Source: Rostratula benghalensis
Lineage: Eukaryota; Chordata; Aves; Charadriiformes; Rostratulidae
Assembly: GCA_013399305.1 (NCBI GenBank)
Contig: VXAI01000068.1
Location: 2,359,898 to 2,423,897, forward strand
Direction of reading: 5' to 3'
Length of the DNA: 64,000 nucleotides
Shown here: piece by piece, positions 36,870-50,747 of the stretch
How positions within the stretch are numbered: position 1 is the first letter of the stretch
How the letters are laid out: every line of letters begins with the position of its first letter
Program-made: the position numbers and the translations under genes
Notes under the pieces: generated by a model
Seen by the model: only the letters and a program-made list of their open reading frames with translations
Database searches by the model: none
What the model was told of the DNA's origin: nothing

Positions 36870-39800
36870 GGTTCTTTACACTGGTGAAAGTAATAAAAAA
36901 CTCCAAGTAAGCACGTAATCAAAAATGATCAAGTAATCTGAGATACAGCAGTGAATAAAAAAAGGTGGGAGAACAGAGCAGTATTTGATAAGAAGGTTAG
37001 GTTTTTATTCTTGCATTTTAGCTGTATTGTATCTTAACAAAACTGGGAAGTAATTGGACTGCTACTGACAGGCTTGTTTTATTCTACATGGTGTCATCAT
37101 ATTTCAGGGACTGTTTTAATGAACTTGAACTGGGGTGGTAAAATAGGTTCTGGGATGTAACACACATGCTACCAAGTCCATGAGACCCCTTTCCCTCCCC
37201 ACTGGCCCCAAAACAACTGGCTCTGTGAGCTGCTAAGAGAAAGTGAGCATGTTTTTGCAGATTGTATTCATATGCATCACTCATTTTTTTTCTGAATCTT
37301 AATTCTGTTTCTCAACCGTTGCTGCATATGAGAGCAGATTGACTTGAGCGGAGTAATTACCAAAAGCTTCCTCACAACCCCTTGTTGGTACTGTGTTAGC
37401 ATATTCCATTTGCCAGAAAGAGAGCAGGATGGTAATTAAGATGGGAAGCCTCTTGCAATGGCTATTTTATAGCAGATGACTGATACGAGGAAAACTGTTA
37501 TCAGTCACCCTTGAGTAGCTTACCCCCAGATCTCTTCTGAGGTAGCATATAGCAGAGTTTGTCACTGGGGATGTATTTGTAACTTTATCATCTATTTATT
37601 TTTTACAAAAGGTTGCAAAACAAGTAGCTGGGAGTCTAAAATCTGCAGCTTTACTTCAGGCTGACTGCTGCTTACCCCTTTGGCTGGAATGGTTGAACTC
37701 ATGTACAGTGGTCAGTATGGCAAGAGCCATGCTAAAGATAAAATTGTTTTATAACATTGATGATTAATCACTGGAGAGATCTGAGTGAGATTAGACTTTA
37801 GTTCTGTGATGGAAATATTACAGAATTCTAGGCTTACCACTACCTGCAGGGAATTGTAACAAGTAATTGCAAATAGAAGATAGAATTAAGGATAAATCCA
37901 TGAATTAGAAGGCTGTTTAGCAGTGTCTGCTAGATGCAAATTAATCAAATAGTTGGGCTTTTTCATCTTAGGAAATTAATTTTGTGATAAAAAAGAGGAA
38001 AAGCAATGTTAAAGTACTAATAGCAGCTTCAAAATTGCCAGTTTTATTGAGATGGAACTGCCTGAATCTCAATAATTTTCATAGCTACTTGTTTTAAAGC
38101 CATTAATTTATACAGAGTAACAAATTCTTGATTAAGGGAAAGACTATCAGGTGCTTACAGTGATAGATTTCCTTTTCTGATTTCCCTATGAGTTGTGAGA
38201 ATTTGTCATCAAGAGGAAGGATTTTGTCCATTAAAGCTCCATACAGGGAACGTGTTACAGAAAAGATTAGGTGGGAGCTGGATGTCTTGTATCACAGTTA
38301 CACAGATGTTATTTTCATCGGTGTGATTGCAAATACCCAGTATGGGTGTAATGCAAAATGGATATTTATAGGGTTGTATAAATATAAATAGCTTGTATAT
38401 GGATTGTGGTACTGCTTTCAAAAGAATGTCTTTTGGAAATTGTCTGGTTTTAGCACACCCAGAACCAAGATTTAGGTTGGAGACATGAGTTTAGTGTTCA
38501 GGATTTAGATGTAATTGTGTTTCTGGATTCCACTGCAAGTGAAGTAGCAGTAACTGAAGCTCAAAAGCTGCATCAAGTCTTTGAGAGTTTTGCAAGTCCA
38601 AATAATTTACTTCCCAATGCCGGAGGCTGTGGTACAACTGATGTAACAGTATGTTTCACCTGTGACAAAGACATACTGAAAAGTTGGCAGAATTGATGAG
38701 TTCATTTTCTGAGACAATGAATTATGTTTTATATTATCTTCTGGATTTTCAATAGAAATACTTTGTCAAAAACATATCAAGAAGGATCTTCAGCAGATCA
38801 CGCCCTACAGCAAGCTAAAGAAGATTTGGTGGTCTCACTGTTAAAACTGTAATACTAAATTCTCTTTACCAACAACTTAATTACATAGTTTTAATTACTC
38901 TTGCATTCCAAGTGCCATTGCTCTAAGACAAATAAAAAAACCTAAGAAAATAAAGTTTGAGCTTTAGTTGACCTAAAAGTTGATTGTTGCCTGGACATCA
39001 GAAAGGACATCACCTTGTACTTTCTGAATTAGTCTGTTATTCTTTAAATTCTACTGCAATCTGAAAGATTCCAGAAAGCTTATTATTTCTGAAAATCAAA
39101 TAATGGTTTTCCATTATGTTTTAAAATGTTTTGACTGAATTGACTCTATCTGTCTTTCTTTTTAGAAGCAATGTATTACATGAAACTGAGGGAGATTTCA
39201 GATTCATGCATTCTTCATTAAATCTTTTCTGTTGCCTGTCAAACCTGCAGAGAGGAATTATTTTGCGTTATAGATCAGTTATATCTCTAATGATGTATTA
39301 GGTATTCAGTGGGAAGCTCTTATACTAAGTCACGTAGCAATGACTGTAAAATAGCAATATTCATTAGGTGCTGGAGGTGTAAGTAAGTGGAACTGGTGGC
39401 ATATGATACGTGGAGGTCTATTCATGATGGGTTTTGTTGGTCACCCTCATCTCTTCACAAGAAGTTACTGATGTTCTGGAATACGAGGGCATTAGATGTA
39501 CTACCAGTTGCTCTGGAGTGTTTGAACTGGTGGCAGTGGTCATGGACATGAAGATTGAGAAGCATTTATTACACTCTGGTGATTCCAAGCCAGGGACATC
39601 TGCGAAATCGTCACTAGGTTTTCAGTCAAACCTCACTTCTGTGTAACTCCTCATTCATTGATTTTTATGGGTACCTCTGAGTTGACTTGAATTTGTCTAG
39701 AAATGGCAGTTGGCTCATCTAATTTAATTGAATGTTATTAATGAAATTGCATTTGCCAACAGCCTTGGCAATAACACCCTTTGTGTGCAGTTGGAAACAC

Positions 39801-41841
39801 TATGTAGTTGCAAAGCAGTTGAGTAGTTGTTAGCAGATGGAAGTTAGCAGGCTTATATTAAAGTTTTCATTGTCTAATGGCTTGAAAACAAAGCAAGCTT
39901 GCAACAAGCAGTTAAAATTTCAGACAAAATTTTGAGAGTTTCTTATTATGTACATTTGTAGTTGGCTTTTGCATGATTTGCAGTCTAGATAGAAATTATT
40001 TTTTTCTGGCAAATGAGGTTAAAAGAAGAGCCTATGCAGGATGTTATTCTAGTGGTTTTGCAGGTAAATTGATACACACAAGAAGGCAGGAGACAGTGTA
40101 TTTTTGCACTTAAAGTACTATGCCATTACTCATGAATTTTGCATGCCTGTGGATTCCAAAAGCCAGCATATAAAGTAGATGCTGGGCTTGCTAAATATGA
40201 TGACTGAATGCTGATTCAAACCTCAGACTGCATTTCTGTCTGCTATTAATACCCTTGTCACTGTTATTAACATCTTCCTTTTTTCTTTCTACTTTTAGCT
40301 ATTTCTGGTTAAGTAGGTGTATGGGAATTCTTTTGACACAGTAAAACTGATCTGGGGAATAAGAGAAGCATCTCAAGATTGCCCAAGTCATTGCTTATCT
40401 GCTGGCATAGGCAAAGATGGAAAATATTTGCTGTGGGGATGGGGTGGTTGGAGAGTTTATGGAGAAAACACCAACCCTCCAACATACGTGAGGACAGAAT
40501 CCAGACAGTGGTCAGGGCAAGTGCAACAGAATTTATTGGGAAGGACTGTACAGTGTAAGCTTCTTAGTTTATGGCATTGCTAAATATTACAGAAGTAATG
40601 CATAAAGGTGGTACTGAGAAGTTTTGGGTTTGACGAAAGCAGGTCAAGAGGCTTTGGACGGATCTCTGTGTGGTGATCTATTCAGAGAGAGTGAAACTGC
40701 AAATCTCTGAAAAGAATCTATTGCAGAGCAGGGACCTGCTTGCAAATAAGTGGTAGAATATGAAAATCCCTCTAATTTTCTATTTCACTTGTTCTTTTTG
40801 GGAGATGAACTTTCCTCTTAGCCACATTACCATCACCTCTTGCTGCCAGATTGCAGAGAATCCATCCTGTGAGTTTCTTCCTCCATCACAGATGATGGGT
40901 CAGATTTTTGTTCTTGTGCTTGAGTTGGGGAAGGGCTCTAAGATAACCAGGTTGAACCAAGCCTTTTCTGCCTACTTTTTATAACAGTCTATATTTGACA
41001 GGAATGAGGACTGTGTAGCAACTTACTACAAAGGAGATAAACATCTCTCCAATGTGGTGTGGCAGAGTTTTGCCATTCTGAGACAGGGCTCTCATCTACC
41101 ACAGCACTCTGTTGCTGAGAAGGATGCTGGCCCCTGTGGTGTCTGTCCTCCTCTGTAGAATGGCAGCCCCTTTACTGAGGACTCGTCTGGGGGATTATGT
41201 GGATTGTCCACCGTGTGCTTTAGTGTCACTTGTGTTGGGGAATTAAAATGACCAGCTGCTGCAGCTGCCTCTTCTGACCAAGGCAGAGAAATGCCCTTTC
41301 AGCTGCGGCCTCCAGACTGAGCTTGATGTGAACGTTGCATGTGCTGCCAACCACCAGATGGCTTGATGTCTGAGTTGGTGAAAATAGTAGCATGCTACTG
41401 GAATAATTACAGCATCCGTAAACTGAGCTGACAAATGATGAATAACAAACAAAGGAAACACTACTTTTCGAGAAAAAAAATGTACATACAGTATCACTTC
41501 TTAACTATTTAATGCTTTTAACCTTAAAATTGCTCCTACTGTGTATCTGTCATTGGTAATAGAATTTTATAGGAAAGACTATTAATAAAATGGAGATATG
41601 GATATACAGTACTGTAATAGACTGGCTATTATTGGTTCAGTAGAGGAAGTCAAAGCCTTATATCACAGTGTTTCATGGCACCTGGAACTCCATCTCAGAG
41701 TAGTATTGATCTGTAAGTTTGAACAAAAGCATGAGTTTCCATTGTTACTGTGAAGTTTACTGTGCTTTGTAGGCCTGGTTGTGCCTGTGTCCTACACAAA
41801 ACTTACCTATTCTCTGTTGCTTGATCTCCTCTTCATTAACC

Positions 41842-41857
41842 TTTTTTTTTTTTTTTT
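41842..41857. repeat. Poly(T) tract
   Basis: A 16-T run directly upstream of the ancient repeat at 41.9 kb. Confidence 0.8.
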
Positions 41858-41864
41858 CTAAGGC

Positions 41865-41952
41865 TGGGTTGTAAGCTCTGCAGAGCAGGAATAGAGAGTC
41901 TGATTGTGCACAGCACCTAATCTGATAAGACTCTGGTCCTTATTTAGGTATT
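41865..41952 (+). repeat. Ancient amniote repeat fossil (CR1/L3-like 3' end)
   Basis: TTGTAAGCTCTGCAGAGCAG, then TGTGCACAGCACCTAATCTG and CTCTGGTCCTTATTTAGGT, resemble the 'gtaagctc..gggcagggac ... tgtacagcacctagcacaatggggtcctgatcc' end of old CR1/L3-type elements common in turtles and other amniotes. Assignment is by memory of the consensus. Confidence 0.45.
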
Positions 41953-42493
41953 GAGAGACTCTTGGACAGCCTCCAGAGTGATGCAACTCACCTGCTGTTT
42001 TTTTGGGGTTTTTTTTTAGTACCTGCAAGTTAAAATGTTTTTTTCTTGAGGGTCTGGGGATGAAACAGATGTTTCAGGTTCTGTTATGCTACTGACTAGC
42101 TATACCAAACATCTGTCCTGGTTTGGTAAAGAGAATGCAGTTCCCTTGATTATTTTTAATGTGAGATCCTAGCAAAACAAACAATAAAGAGAAGCAGACC
42201 TCTAGAGGACTCTATGATGAATCATCAGGAGCAGAAGAGACATCTTTCACTCTGAAACATCATCTGGTCTACACTGTCTTTTCATATATAATCTAGATTT
42301 TAAGAACTGGAGAGAGTTCTCTCTTTCATTTCTGGACATTTCATTCTCCTTAATTTAAATCTCTATCTTTAGCTCCTTGAATTTTTTATTATTATTATTC
42401 TGTTGTGTGCTACCGTTCAGCAGTGAGAGACTTGACAACTCCTGATATGTTCTTAACACTTCTTTTTATTTTTATCTTTTTTTTTTTCCCCAG

Positions 42494-42590
42494 AGCTTGT
42501 GTTATCTTGGGTATCATATTCCTCCTGTCATCTATATGTATTGTGATCAAAGCCATCCATGATCTCGCGAAGAAGGAGTTTCCAAAAGTG
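42494..42590 (+). CDS. TMEM163: TMEM163 coding exon (probably exon 5), residues 153-185, TM3
   Basis: This 97-nt exon supplies the last base of the isoleucine codon and then 32 full codons. It starts ACVILGIIFLLSSICIVIKA and ends IHDLAKKEFPKV. The first part is a strongly hydrophobic helix (TM3). The second is the polar loop before TM4. The loop AKKEFPK differs from the remembered human loop more than the helices do, as expected for a less constrained cytosolic turn. The acceptor is a T-rich tract ending CCCCAG and the donor is GTAAGG. The junction to the next exon is phase 0. Confidence 0.97.
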
Positions 42591-45500
42591 GTAAGGTGAT
42601 TCATGTCCTTTAAAATGTTCTCTTTATTCCCTGCATGGCCAGTGTCTCCTTTCAAGAAGCCCTGTTGAACTCTATGGAAGGGTAGCAGATGAATATCCTG
42701 CCTGGCTGCAAATACTGGTCCTAGTCTTCAAGCAGTGCTTTTTCCTTATGTGATGGAGTCAAGTCTTTATGGGTTTTTATAGGCTTAACCTCATGTCTTC
42801 TCCATGGTTACCCTCAGGGGCCAAATCTTTCTTAGCAGAATCACTTAAAGCTTTTTCACAGGACTGCTTGCAGAGAGGAGGTCTCTATGGGCTTAAATAA
42901 AGTGGTAGAATTTTACGAGAAGAATGTTTCCATGGTTTACTACTCCAACGGCTTCAGTATTTTATTTTTAATGTGAAAAAATGTATTTGTGGATTTTATT
43001 TTTTTTTGTTTTCCAGCTCTTGCCTCCAATTCCAGAGCCATGTGTGAGTAGCGGGAATGAAACAGGTGAGGGGAGCATGCTGGGTGAAAGAGCTGGCTTT
43101 TCAACTGGCTCTCCATGGAGCATCATGAAGGGCTTTTCTCCTGCTCTCTGCTTTCTTTTGGTTATGAAAGCCAGTCCCTAACTGGCCTATAGAGCAGCTC
43201 TCCCCAGCAGCCTTTCTCTCAGCTCTGTCCTGTCCTGCTTGCTTCCCTTCAGGCATTAATTTCCTTGAGCTCTACTCATCCAAACCAGCTACTCACTGAG
43301 AGAGCTGTTTGGCAATGCTCCCAGAGAATTCTTCTTAATGTACTCAAACAAAATGAGGTTTCAGTTCAGTTCTTGTATGTACAACCTGACTTGGACCTTT
43401 TATGGTCAGCCTCCATGGAGTTTGGTCTTGTTTGTAAGTGCGTGCAGAAGTTTGCATTGGGGCTTTGCTCTGCCAAGTCCTATTCTCAACACATCCCTAG
43501 AGAGAAACCTAAACTCCTCATTTTCAACCAGGAGATGGAGGCAGAGCTGGAAAAAAAAAAAAAGGATTTTCAATTTCTTACCCAGTGTTAGCAGTGCAGA
43601 TGATGTACTTGGCCCTGTGCTCTCATGGAAATTTCCAAGAGACTAGGCAACTACAAACTTCTTTCAGTAGTTGAGTGAGATTTGGTTAATGATGATACTG
43701 TAGCAAAAGCCCATGAATGAATGAATTACTGAATTGCAATTGCAGCCAGGTGCATGGTTTGCCTGCAGGTGATTCATGTTCTCTTTACATTTTACTTTTC
43801 CCCTTTTCCAGCCTTCATCAGTCACTGCCTCCTCAGCCTGGCCAATGTAACAGTGCTTGTAGTTGTTCACCAGCCTGGTTCTGTCAAAATGATCCAGGTT
43901 ACCTTAAGCACTTTTAATAGTCAGTTCTTAAACTCAACCAAAGCATTTTGACAGAACTGGGCTAAGGAGTGAGCGAGGATGCCATTGTGCCAGGAAGTCA
44001 GAAGGAGATTCTGGAAAGGGTGAAGGGAGACCCTACAGTGATGGCCAACTAAATGACAACCTCTTAGTTTGGCTGTACCCAAACAGTGCCTCTGGCTACA
44101 GTCTGACTCCCGTTTAATGAGAAAATGAAATATATATTTTTCACCCTGTGAAGCAGAAGTAAAGTAAGAAGGGAGGGTGCAATAGTCAATAAAACATGCG
44201 TGTGGTGAGCTGATGGTAGCATAGATCAGATTAATTTGCATGTCTCAGTCTAATTCATTATAGATAAGTGGCCTAATAATTTGAGCAGTAGGAACAAAAG
44301 TTTAAAAGTTACGGCAACTATATCTTACTCTTCCATCATTACAGGTACTGCCTACTGGTGAGGGATCTCTCTCTTACATTTCTTCCAAAGGTCTCCTGTT
44401 TGCAACATCAAAGTTATTTATGACTTGCAGACATGTTGTACTATTTCATTTTTAATTTTTGAAATGCATTCACTGCAGAAAAAAATACAAAAGCAGAGCT
44501 ACAGAAAGGTATCCTCAAAGAGAAGATCCCTTTACATTTCAAGTGTCCTGTAAGATTGCTTTGTACAGATCCATTGTGTTGCAGGCTGGATTCAGACTTT
44601 GGTGCACTAAAACTATACTGAGTTAGGTACAAGTTAGAGTGGGTGCTGCTTACATTTGACCCCTAATCGGGATAAACAGATAACTCTGTTGTTGTGACAT
44701 GGGGCTGACTCTTCTCATTTTGGCACTCGAGTGCTGTCAGTGGTTGGAAAGATGCATCTGGCAGGGCATGGACTGTGGCTGATGAGTGGCAGGGCAGAAG
44801 CCACATGCACACACGTAACGGGTTCTCACACCTTGCAATTCTGCCTGGAAAGTACGTTAGAACAAGGGATGAAAAATAGACAGTGCTGCTGTTCAGTGTC
44901 TCTTAAGTCTCATGGCAAGGGTGCTCATCTCAAAATCTTTCAGTACCTCTCACTGGGGAGAAACTGATTCAGAAAGGGTTGCATGACAGGTGACATATCT
45001 CTTGTGCAAACTAAAAATAACACTGAAAAAAGGGGAGGCTGGGAGAACAGCATTACAGCTGCAAGTCATGGCCAGTGAGGTGTTATGTCTGGGAGTTGCT
45101 ACGTTAAAAATAGTTGAGGGAAAAGGACGTTGTTTAATATAAACCTTTCCAAGTTGCTCTAGCTGTCCCTGAATCTGATGCTGCTTTTCTCTTTGCCCAG
45201 TGCTCCCTTAGCAGCTCTGTGTCTCAGGAGAAATAGTCATTCATCCCTGTTGTTTGGGTCTTTGCTGGTCGAGCATCTTCCCAGCTAATCTGCAGCTGCG
45301 CAGGCAATATCATTAGCATCTTAGAAGAGTGGAAATCTGCTCAAATTAAATCACTAAGAAGTTTCTCCCTCTACGCTTTTATCTATGGTGCTGTCTTCTG
45401 TTTCTTGGACCACCGATGAATTAACTGCTAATAGAACTAATTGCTGTAATATCTTACCATGTAATTTAGCTATAGTCTATGAACACATACAGAAAAGTAA

Positions 45501-46901
45501 TTAAACAGCATTTTCTGCTAATGGGATTTTGTATAGCAGTGAAGTAACCAGTTTTGCATCAAAGTGGCAACTTGAACTATTTTTTGATGGTGATTTCTGC
45601 GTTACTGAGATTTCCTATTAGCCACTGCTCTGATGCCAGGGAAGTAGCTTAGTGGTGTGAGCAAGAGCAGAACATTAAGACCGAGGAAAGGCGGTGTAAC
45701 TCCACTGGAGTCTCAAACTGGTATAAAACTAGGGTGAAGAGCTCTGCATTAGATGAAGAGGGCATGTGCTTCAGCAGAAGTTTCACATGTGAGTCATAGT
45801 CTCATGATTATTTCTCTACAGTTTATGTCTTTATTAGTCGTTCTTGAAGCAAAGGTCGTTGAAGATGTGGGTACTTTTCAAAGCATCTTGTGAATGTTAG
45901 ATGTGCGACTTCAGTTTTAGGGGAGATAAAGTGGCTAAAATCCAGCTGGAAGATGTTGCCTTTGGTGTTCAGATGCTGAGCACAAAGGTAATATTGTCAG
46001 TCTCCAAGATAGAAGTGGTTGGGACTACATTGCTCTGCTGTTTGTGGAGGATTCAAGATTAATGTAATGTTAGTGCAGAGCAACATGGCTGGCTGCATCA
46101 TTCTCAGAACTATAAAAGAGTTTTTTACCGCTTAATTTCTGGCAAACTTCAGTGACTTTGTCTGAGTTGCAAATTGGAAGCAGCTGTAAATTCTCCGAGT
46201 TCATTTTAATTTGTGTAAGTTTTGGAGAAAATCATATGATATGGGCAAGTTTAATTTAAGAAATGAAACAGATCAAGTAATTAATTATTTGCTTGCTAAT
46301 TGTAAGGTGCTATGATTCAAATCCTAAAAGCATAGTCAGTCACTTCTGAATAATCTGGATCAATTATACAAAGTTTATTGTATTTCTTGTTGCTTATAAG
46401 ACACATCAATTACATATCTGACAGTTCTTAATGTGCATGTAGCAAGAAAGCTATTTCCTTGGAAATAATTTATGAGGCCTTTAATATGTGAGATCTTTAA
46501 TGTCCTCGAAGCGGATCTCAGAAGAGTTGCTTTCATGAAACTACTACCAATAAGAAACATTGCAGAATTCACATGACTAAGAAATCATTTGGAATGCGTT
46601 GTCAAGTGTTTTGAACGCAGATTTCCTTGTTAATTATGTGGACATTTAGAAAGAGGAGCCTTCGGTATTGTCAGCTGCAGGTCTGACCATCCTCACCAGG
46701 ATTTGGAGAATGGCAAGGAGAACAACACGTTAATGGCATTCCCAGCTCAACTCCACAGTCCTGTTAGGGGGCTTAAATGTCCCCAGTTCCCTGTTAGACT
46801 GCAGAGAGGAGCTACTTAATTTACAGGGCAGGAGCTCAGGCGCTTTTCAGTCACCTACTTGAATCCTCTTCTATTCCTTGCCCAATGTAATTTTGGTGAA
46901 A

Positions 46902-46918
46902 CGCTGTGATTGACAGCG
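46902..46918. promoter_or_regulatory. PBX/MEIS-type TGATTGACAG site within an inverted repeat (candidate enhancer)
   Basis: CGCTGT and ACAGCG (6-bp arms) flank GATTG. The sequence TGATTGACAG at 46907-46916 is the textbook composite PBX-MEIS/PREP decamer. The surrounding block (about 46.6-47.0 kb) is free of recognisable repeats. Function is inferred only. Confidence 0.35.
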
Positions 46919-48387
46919 CTCCTGATCTGCACTGGCACAGAAGAGAGGACAATTAGAGCTCCTCACTTGCTGCATTCCTTAATACTGCTTCAGCCTTTCT
47001 TTTCTGCCTTTGCTTTGTTTTACCTCTTTCTCTGTGTTAAATAAAAATAAATAACAGGTAGTTTATGTCACTGCACGTGCTTTCACCACAGGTAATGTTT
47101 TATGAGATCCTTTTGAATGCTTCAAAAACTTGGGAAACAGAGAAATGGTGTATTTCTGCTTTTGGTTCCCTTGCTTGATATACCAAGGACTGTAGTTAAC
47201 TTGGAAATAGCCTAGAAGGCAAGATATGAATGACTAGGTAGATTAATTGGTTTAAAATGTGGAGAACTTTAATGGTAAGTGTTTGCCTGGAATTTTGACT
47301 CCTGGTAAAGTGTGTGTTTCCTAGATGTAATGGCAACTGGGGCCCTAAAGGCCCATCTTTGGTCATCACTGACTTTCTTTGTACCTCTCATTTTGGTTTT
47401 ATCTCCATTTTTAGATGAGGAAGCCTGAAAAGCCCACAGGATTCAAGGTATAGGGTTCACCAGGGATTTATACAATATGTTACTTTTTGCAAATTACTAT
47501 TGAGCACCAAATTGATATTTTTACAGAACTTGAACTGTAGGTTCTATCTCCTGCAGTTAATAGCAAGTTCAAAAATTGTTAGTATTAGGTAAATTTAGGG
47601 TTTTCCCTGCACTCCGTACTTTATAATATAATTAAAAAGAAGCCTGCTCTGAAAAATGACTTTCTGTGTCAGGAGAGTTGGCCAGTGAATTAATTATACA
47701 CTTGCTACATAATTCTGTATTTGTATTAATTATACATTTCTTACTATCATGGGGAAAAGTTTCTTTTAAGTAGTGGATATATATATATTAATCCTCAGGG
47801 TTCAAGATGCAATCCTTTTTGTTAGTGTTGTCAGTGTTTGTGATGTGGAGCAGTGTTTTCAACAACTGAATTGTATCGGTTATTGTGTTTTTAAATTAAT
47901 TAATTCAGGAAGCCATGAATTACAGGGTTGATGATTAGGTAGATACAGGAGAAATAATGCAATTGAAGGGATCTGTTTGCCTAAAAAAGCCTGGAAAACG
48001 CCAAAATTGAATATGTGCAGTAAGAAGTTAATGGATTTTTTTTTTTTTCTGCTGCATTTTTAAAGGTTGGGACATTACTTTTAGTGAACATCAGAACATG
48101 TATTATGGGTCTGTGATTTTTGGACAGAGGAGTAAATGATGAGAGTGAAGCTCTCCTGGCCCTTCCAGAGAAGATATTTCTGTCTTGTAACTTTACCTTG
48201 AATTTCCAGGAATGCTTTATCCTCCTGTGGAAGCAAATTTGTGTGGGGGTGTGTGGGTGTGTATGTAGAGGCCTTTTCTGCACACATGACACATAGGCAC
48301 AAGTCTCTTTGTTTACCAAGCTGTGACCTCCATTCTCATTGGCCTGAAAATAGGGAAAGGTCACAAAATCCAAAGAAAAGTGTTTCC

Positions 48388-48419
48388 TTTTTTTTTTCTT
48401 TTTTTTTTTTTTTTTTTTT
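48388..48419. repeat. Long poly(T) tract
   Basis: About 31 T with one C. It produces the lysine-rich start of the minus-strand frame there, so that frame is an artefact. Confidence 0.9.
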
Positions 48420-48841
48420 ACATGTGCCATTAATAGGTGGGAACCTTGCAGCTACAAATTCCACATCTTTTTTTGTTCTTCTGGTTTTTATAGAGCTGTG
48501 AATACTCTTCAAGGGTCTGCTTCAGCACGACATGCCACAGTTATTGTTTCAGTTTCGTATTGTTGACACCTAAGGAAATATTTTGCAAGGATCAGATTGC
48601 CCCCCTCCCCCCCCCTTTTTCTTTGTTCCCAATACACTTGCTGAAAGTGTTAGAAGAAGTAGGCCAGCTGCTCTTCTTTCTGGGGTGTTTGGAATGAACA
48701 TTGCTGATCATTTTAGCTGTTGCTCAATACACCTGACTTACAAAGCTAGTCGGTATTTGACGCTTGGAATATAAAACCTTCATTCTGTTTACCCTTCCAT
48801 TTAATTTTAAATAAAAAATTCTCAGATCATGTAATTTGCTT

Positions 48842-48866
48842 GTTGGTTTTGTTTGTTTGTTTGTTT
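48842..48866. repeat. (GTTT)n microsatellite
   Basis: GTTTTGTTTGTTTGTTTGTT tandem units. Confidence 0.8.
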
Positions 48867-50747
48867 TTTGGTGTGTTTTTTTTTTCTTTACAGTGCTGAG
48901 TGTTGAGGCTAAAATGGAAGACTTCTTGTTATCTCAGAAATGATTTACTATGTCTTTCTCCCCTAGCTATCAGATTCAGACTATTTCCTCTATTGTGACT
49001 CACAGCATTTGTTCTCCAACCTGTGTTAGCCATAATAAGATAATTCCCAGTAGGAAAAGGAATTACCATTCCTTTATTGATGTTTCAGAGAGCAACATCC
49101 ACAGCCAGTGCTGACCCTGAGGATTTGGTATGCACATGTTTCATTACAAACAGGGAGGAATAGTGATATTGCATATCGTTGCTGACATCAGGCTTGGATT
49201 TCTCTAAATTTTAGTGATTTTTTTAATGTTCTGTTAATATATTGGGAAAGGGGTTTAAAACTCAAATTAAGCATAGGTTTCAAGACTTGTTTTGCTTTTG
49301 CTAATGTTAATGCTTCACATCTCCCTGATAAAAATCCTTTTATCATTTGACCCATTACCTTCTTCATGTCAATTACCGTATGTTCTTGGGTGGTGTAAGT
49401 ATAATTTAAGTGTAAATAGTGTATTTTGTTTTTACTGTTGCCACAAAGAATTTGCAGACCTTTTCTTGTTTATTAAAGAAGGCTAAAAAAGCCCAACCCC
49501 GCCACACTGAGAATGACTTTTTTAATTTCACCTGGGGTTGTAAATCAATATCCATTTACTATTCAGTTACTGCTTGCATTTCCCTAGGTAATAGTGTAAC
49601 ACATGTAATGTCAATGCAGTTTGGCATTTGTCCTCATTAGTATGGCAAAGGACACTTTTTTTGCAAGAGTAAGCAAGCATCATGCCATATTTCTGACATT
49701 TCCTGCAGAACAAAGAAGGAAAAATGTAATCAGTTTGTGTACAAAAGACGTGCAGTACATATGATGTGGTGCCTCCAATGCTTTTATAAATGCAATCACT
49801 TGAAAGATCAGGCTGTGGGTAATTCTGTCGTGCACTATTGATTCTGGTTGAAAGGCAGGGGTAGCACAGCGTGGCTTTATGAGTTCTAATTTATTTAGTA
49901 ATCTAATTGTTTATAATAAATACACCATAAATATATTTATCAATGTTGATGGTTGAATCAGAGCTTAATAACAATATAGCAAATAATACTTACGATTATA
50001 TGCACATAATCTACATGTACTTCCCTATGCGTTTCTAATTTCTCATATTTATGTGATTTATTACTTAACTTTTCAAGTCAAAGTACCATATATACAAAGT
50101 GTACATTAGAATCCTGTTTTATGATGTTACCTATCACGTCTGGCTTGTTGTTTGGCCTTAAATAATTAATTTAACCCTGAAATATATGTGCTTCTTGCAG
50201 GCTGGTGAGGAGGTTGGGGATAGCTGAAGTAGGTAGATAGGAAAACCACATCAACTACACTTCACTCTCTTCAAGTCCCTGGTGTAAAGTCTGATTTTCA
50301 GACTTTACCACACAGTGATAAGTAAATAAATTGGCAACTGCCAGATGGTTAGTAGGTTATGTGGAATGTACTGCTGGTCTCAGTGCCCTGCTAATTAGAG
50401 AAATGGCAGTGTCACGAGAGAGACACTTCTGAGGGTGGACAAATACCATTTAAAATTGTGTTTTGTAGCTTTTTGGTGCTAAAACGATATAGATGAATTC
50501 TGGGAAAATGTGTGAAGCATGAGTTATCTCAGAGTTTCAAGCAGACCCGTTGCAGGAGCCCTAAGGTCACCTCAGATACTTCTCTGGAGTTCACAGCCCT
50601 TTGGTTCCTGGCCCTGATGCTCCCACTGCAGCATTTGGTGTCCTGTGTCTTTGTCATCTGTTTCCTGAAGAAGTCTCAGTGCTGTGGAATTGCTTTGTCA
50701 CAGCGCTTCAGCACCAAGAGTACAAGTTTAAACATTCATAAGATGAT

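Larger units (their letters stand above)
25292..42493 (+). other. TMEM163: TMEM163 17.2-kb intron
   Basis: This is the largest complete intron in the window, 17,202 bp, with GT-AG ends (GTAAGTA ... TTTTCCCCAG). It contains two CR1 fragments at 29.2-29.6 kb, a divergent minus/plus CR1 pair at 36.1-36.9 kb, an ancient amniote repeat at 41.9 kb, a palindromic direct repeat at 30.64-30.68 kb, a TG/AC-rich patch near 32.95 kb and an unresolved gap of four Ns in a C-run at 33.2 kb. No coding exon is supported. A 184-codon ATG-initiated minus-strand frame at 27263-27817 has no recognisable family. Confidence 0.85.

Noticed and set aside
42114..42200. TGTCCTGGTTTGG, considered as another LTR start
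   Set aside because: Only about 11 bases match the LTR end. No partner end, promoter box or target duplication is visible nearby. Similar short matches occur at 16.9 kb.
47400..47450. Possible MIR-like stretch (CCATTTTTAGATGAGGAAGC)
   Set aside because: A suggestive 20-base match but no supporting core sequence downstream, so not called as a feature.
47981..48430. 149-codon minus-strand frame with a polylysine start
   Set aside because: The lysines come from the long poly(T) tract at 48388-48419. No family similarity.
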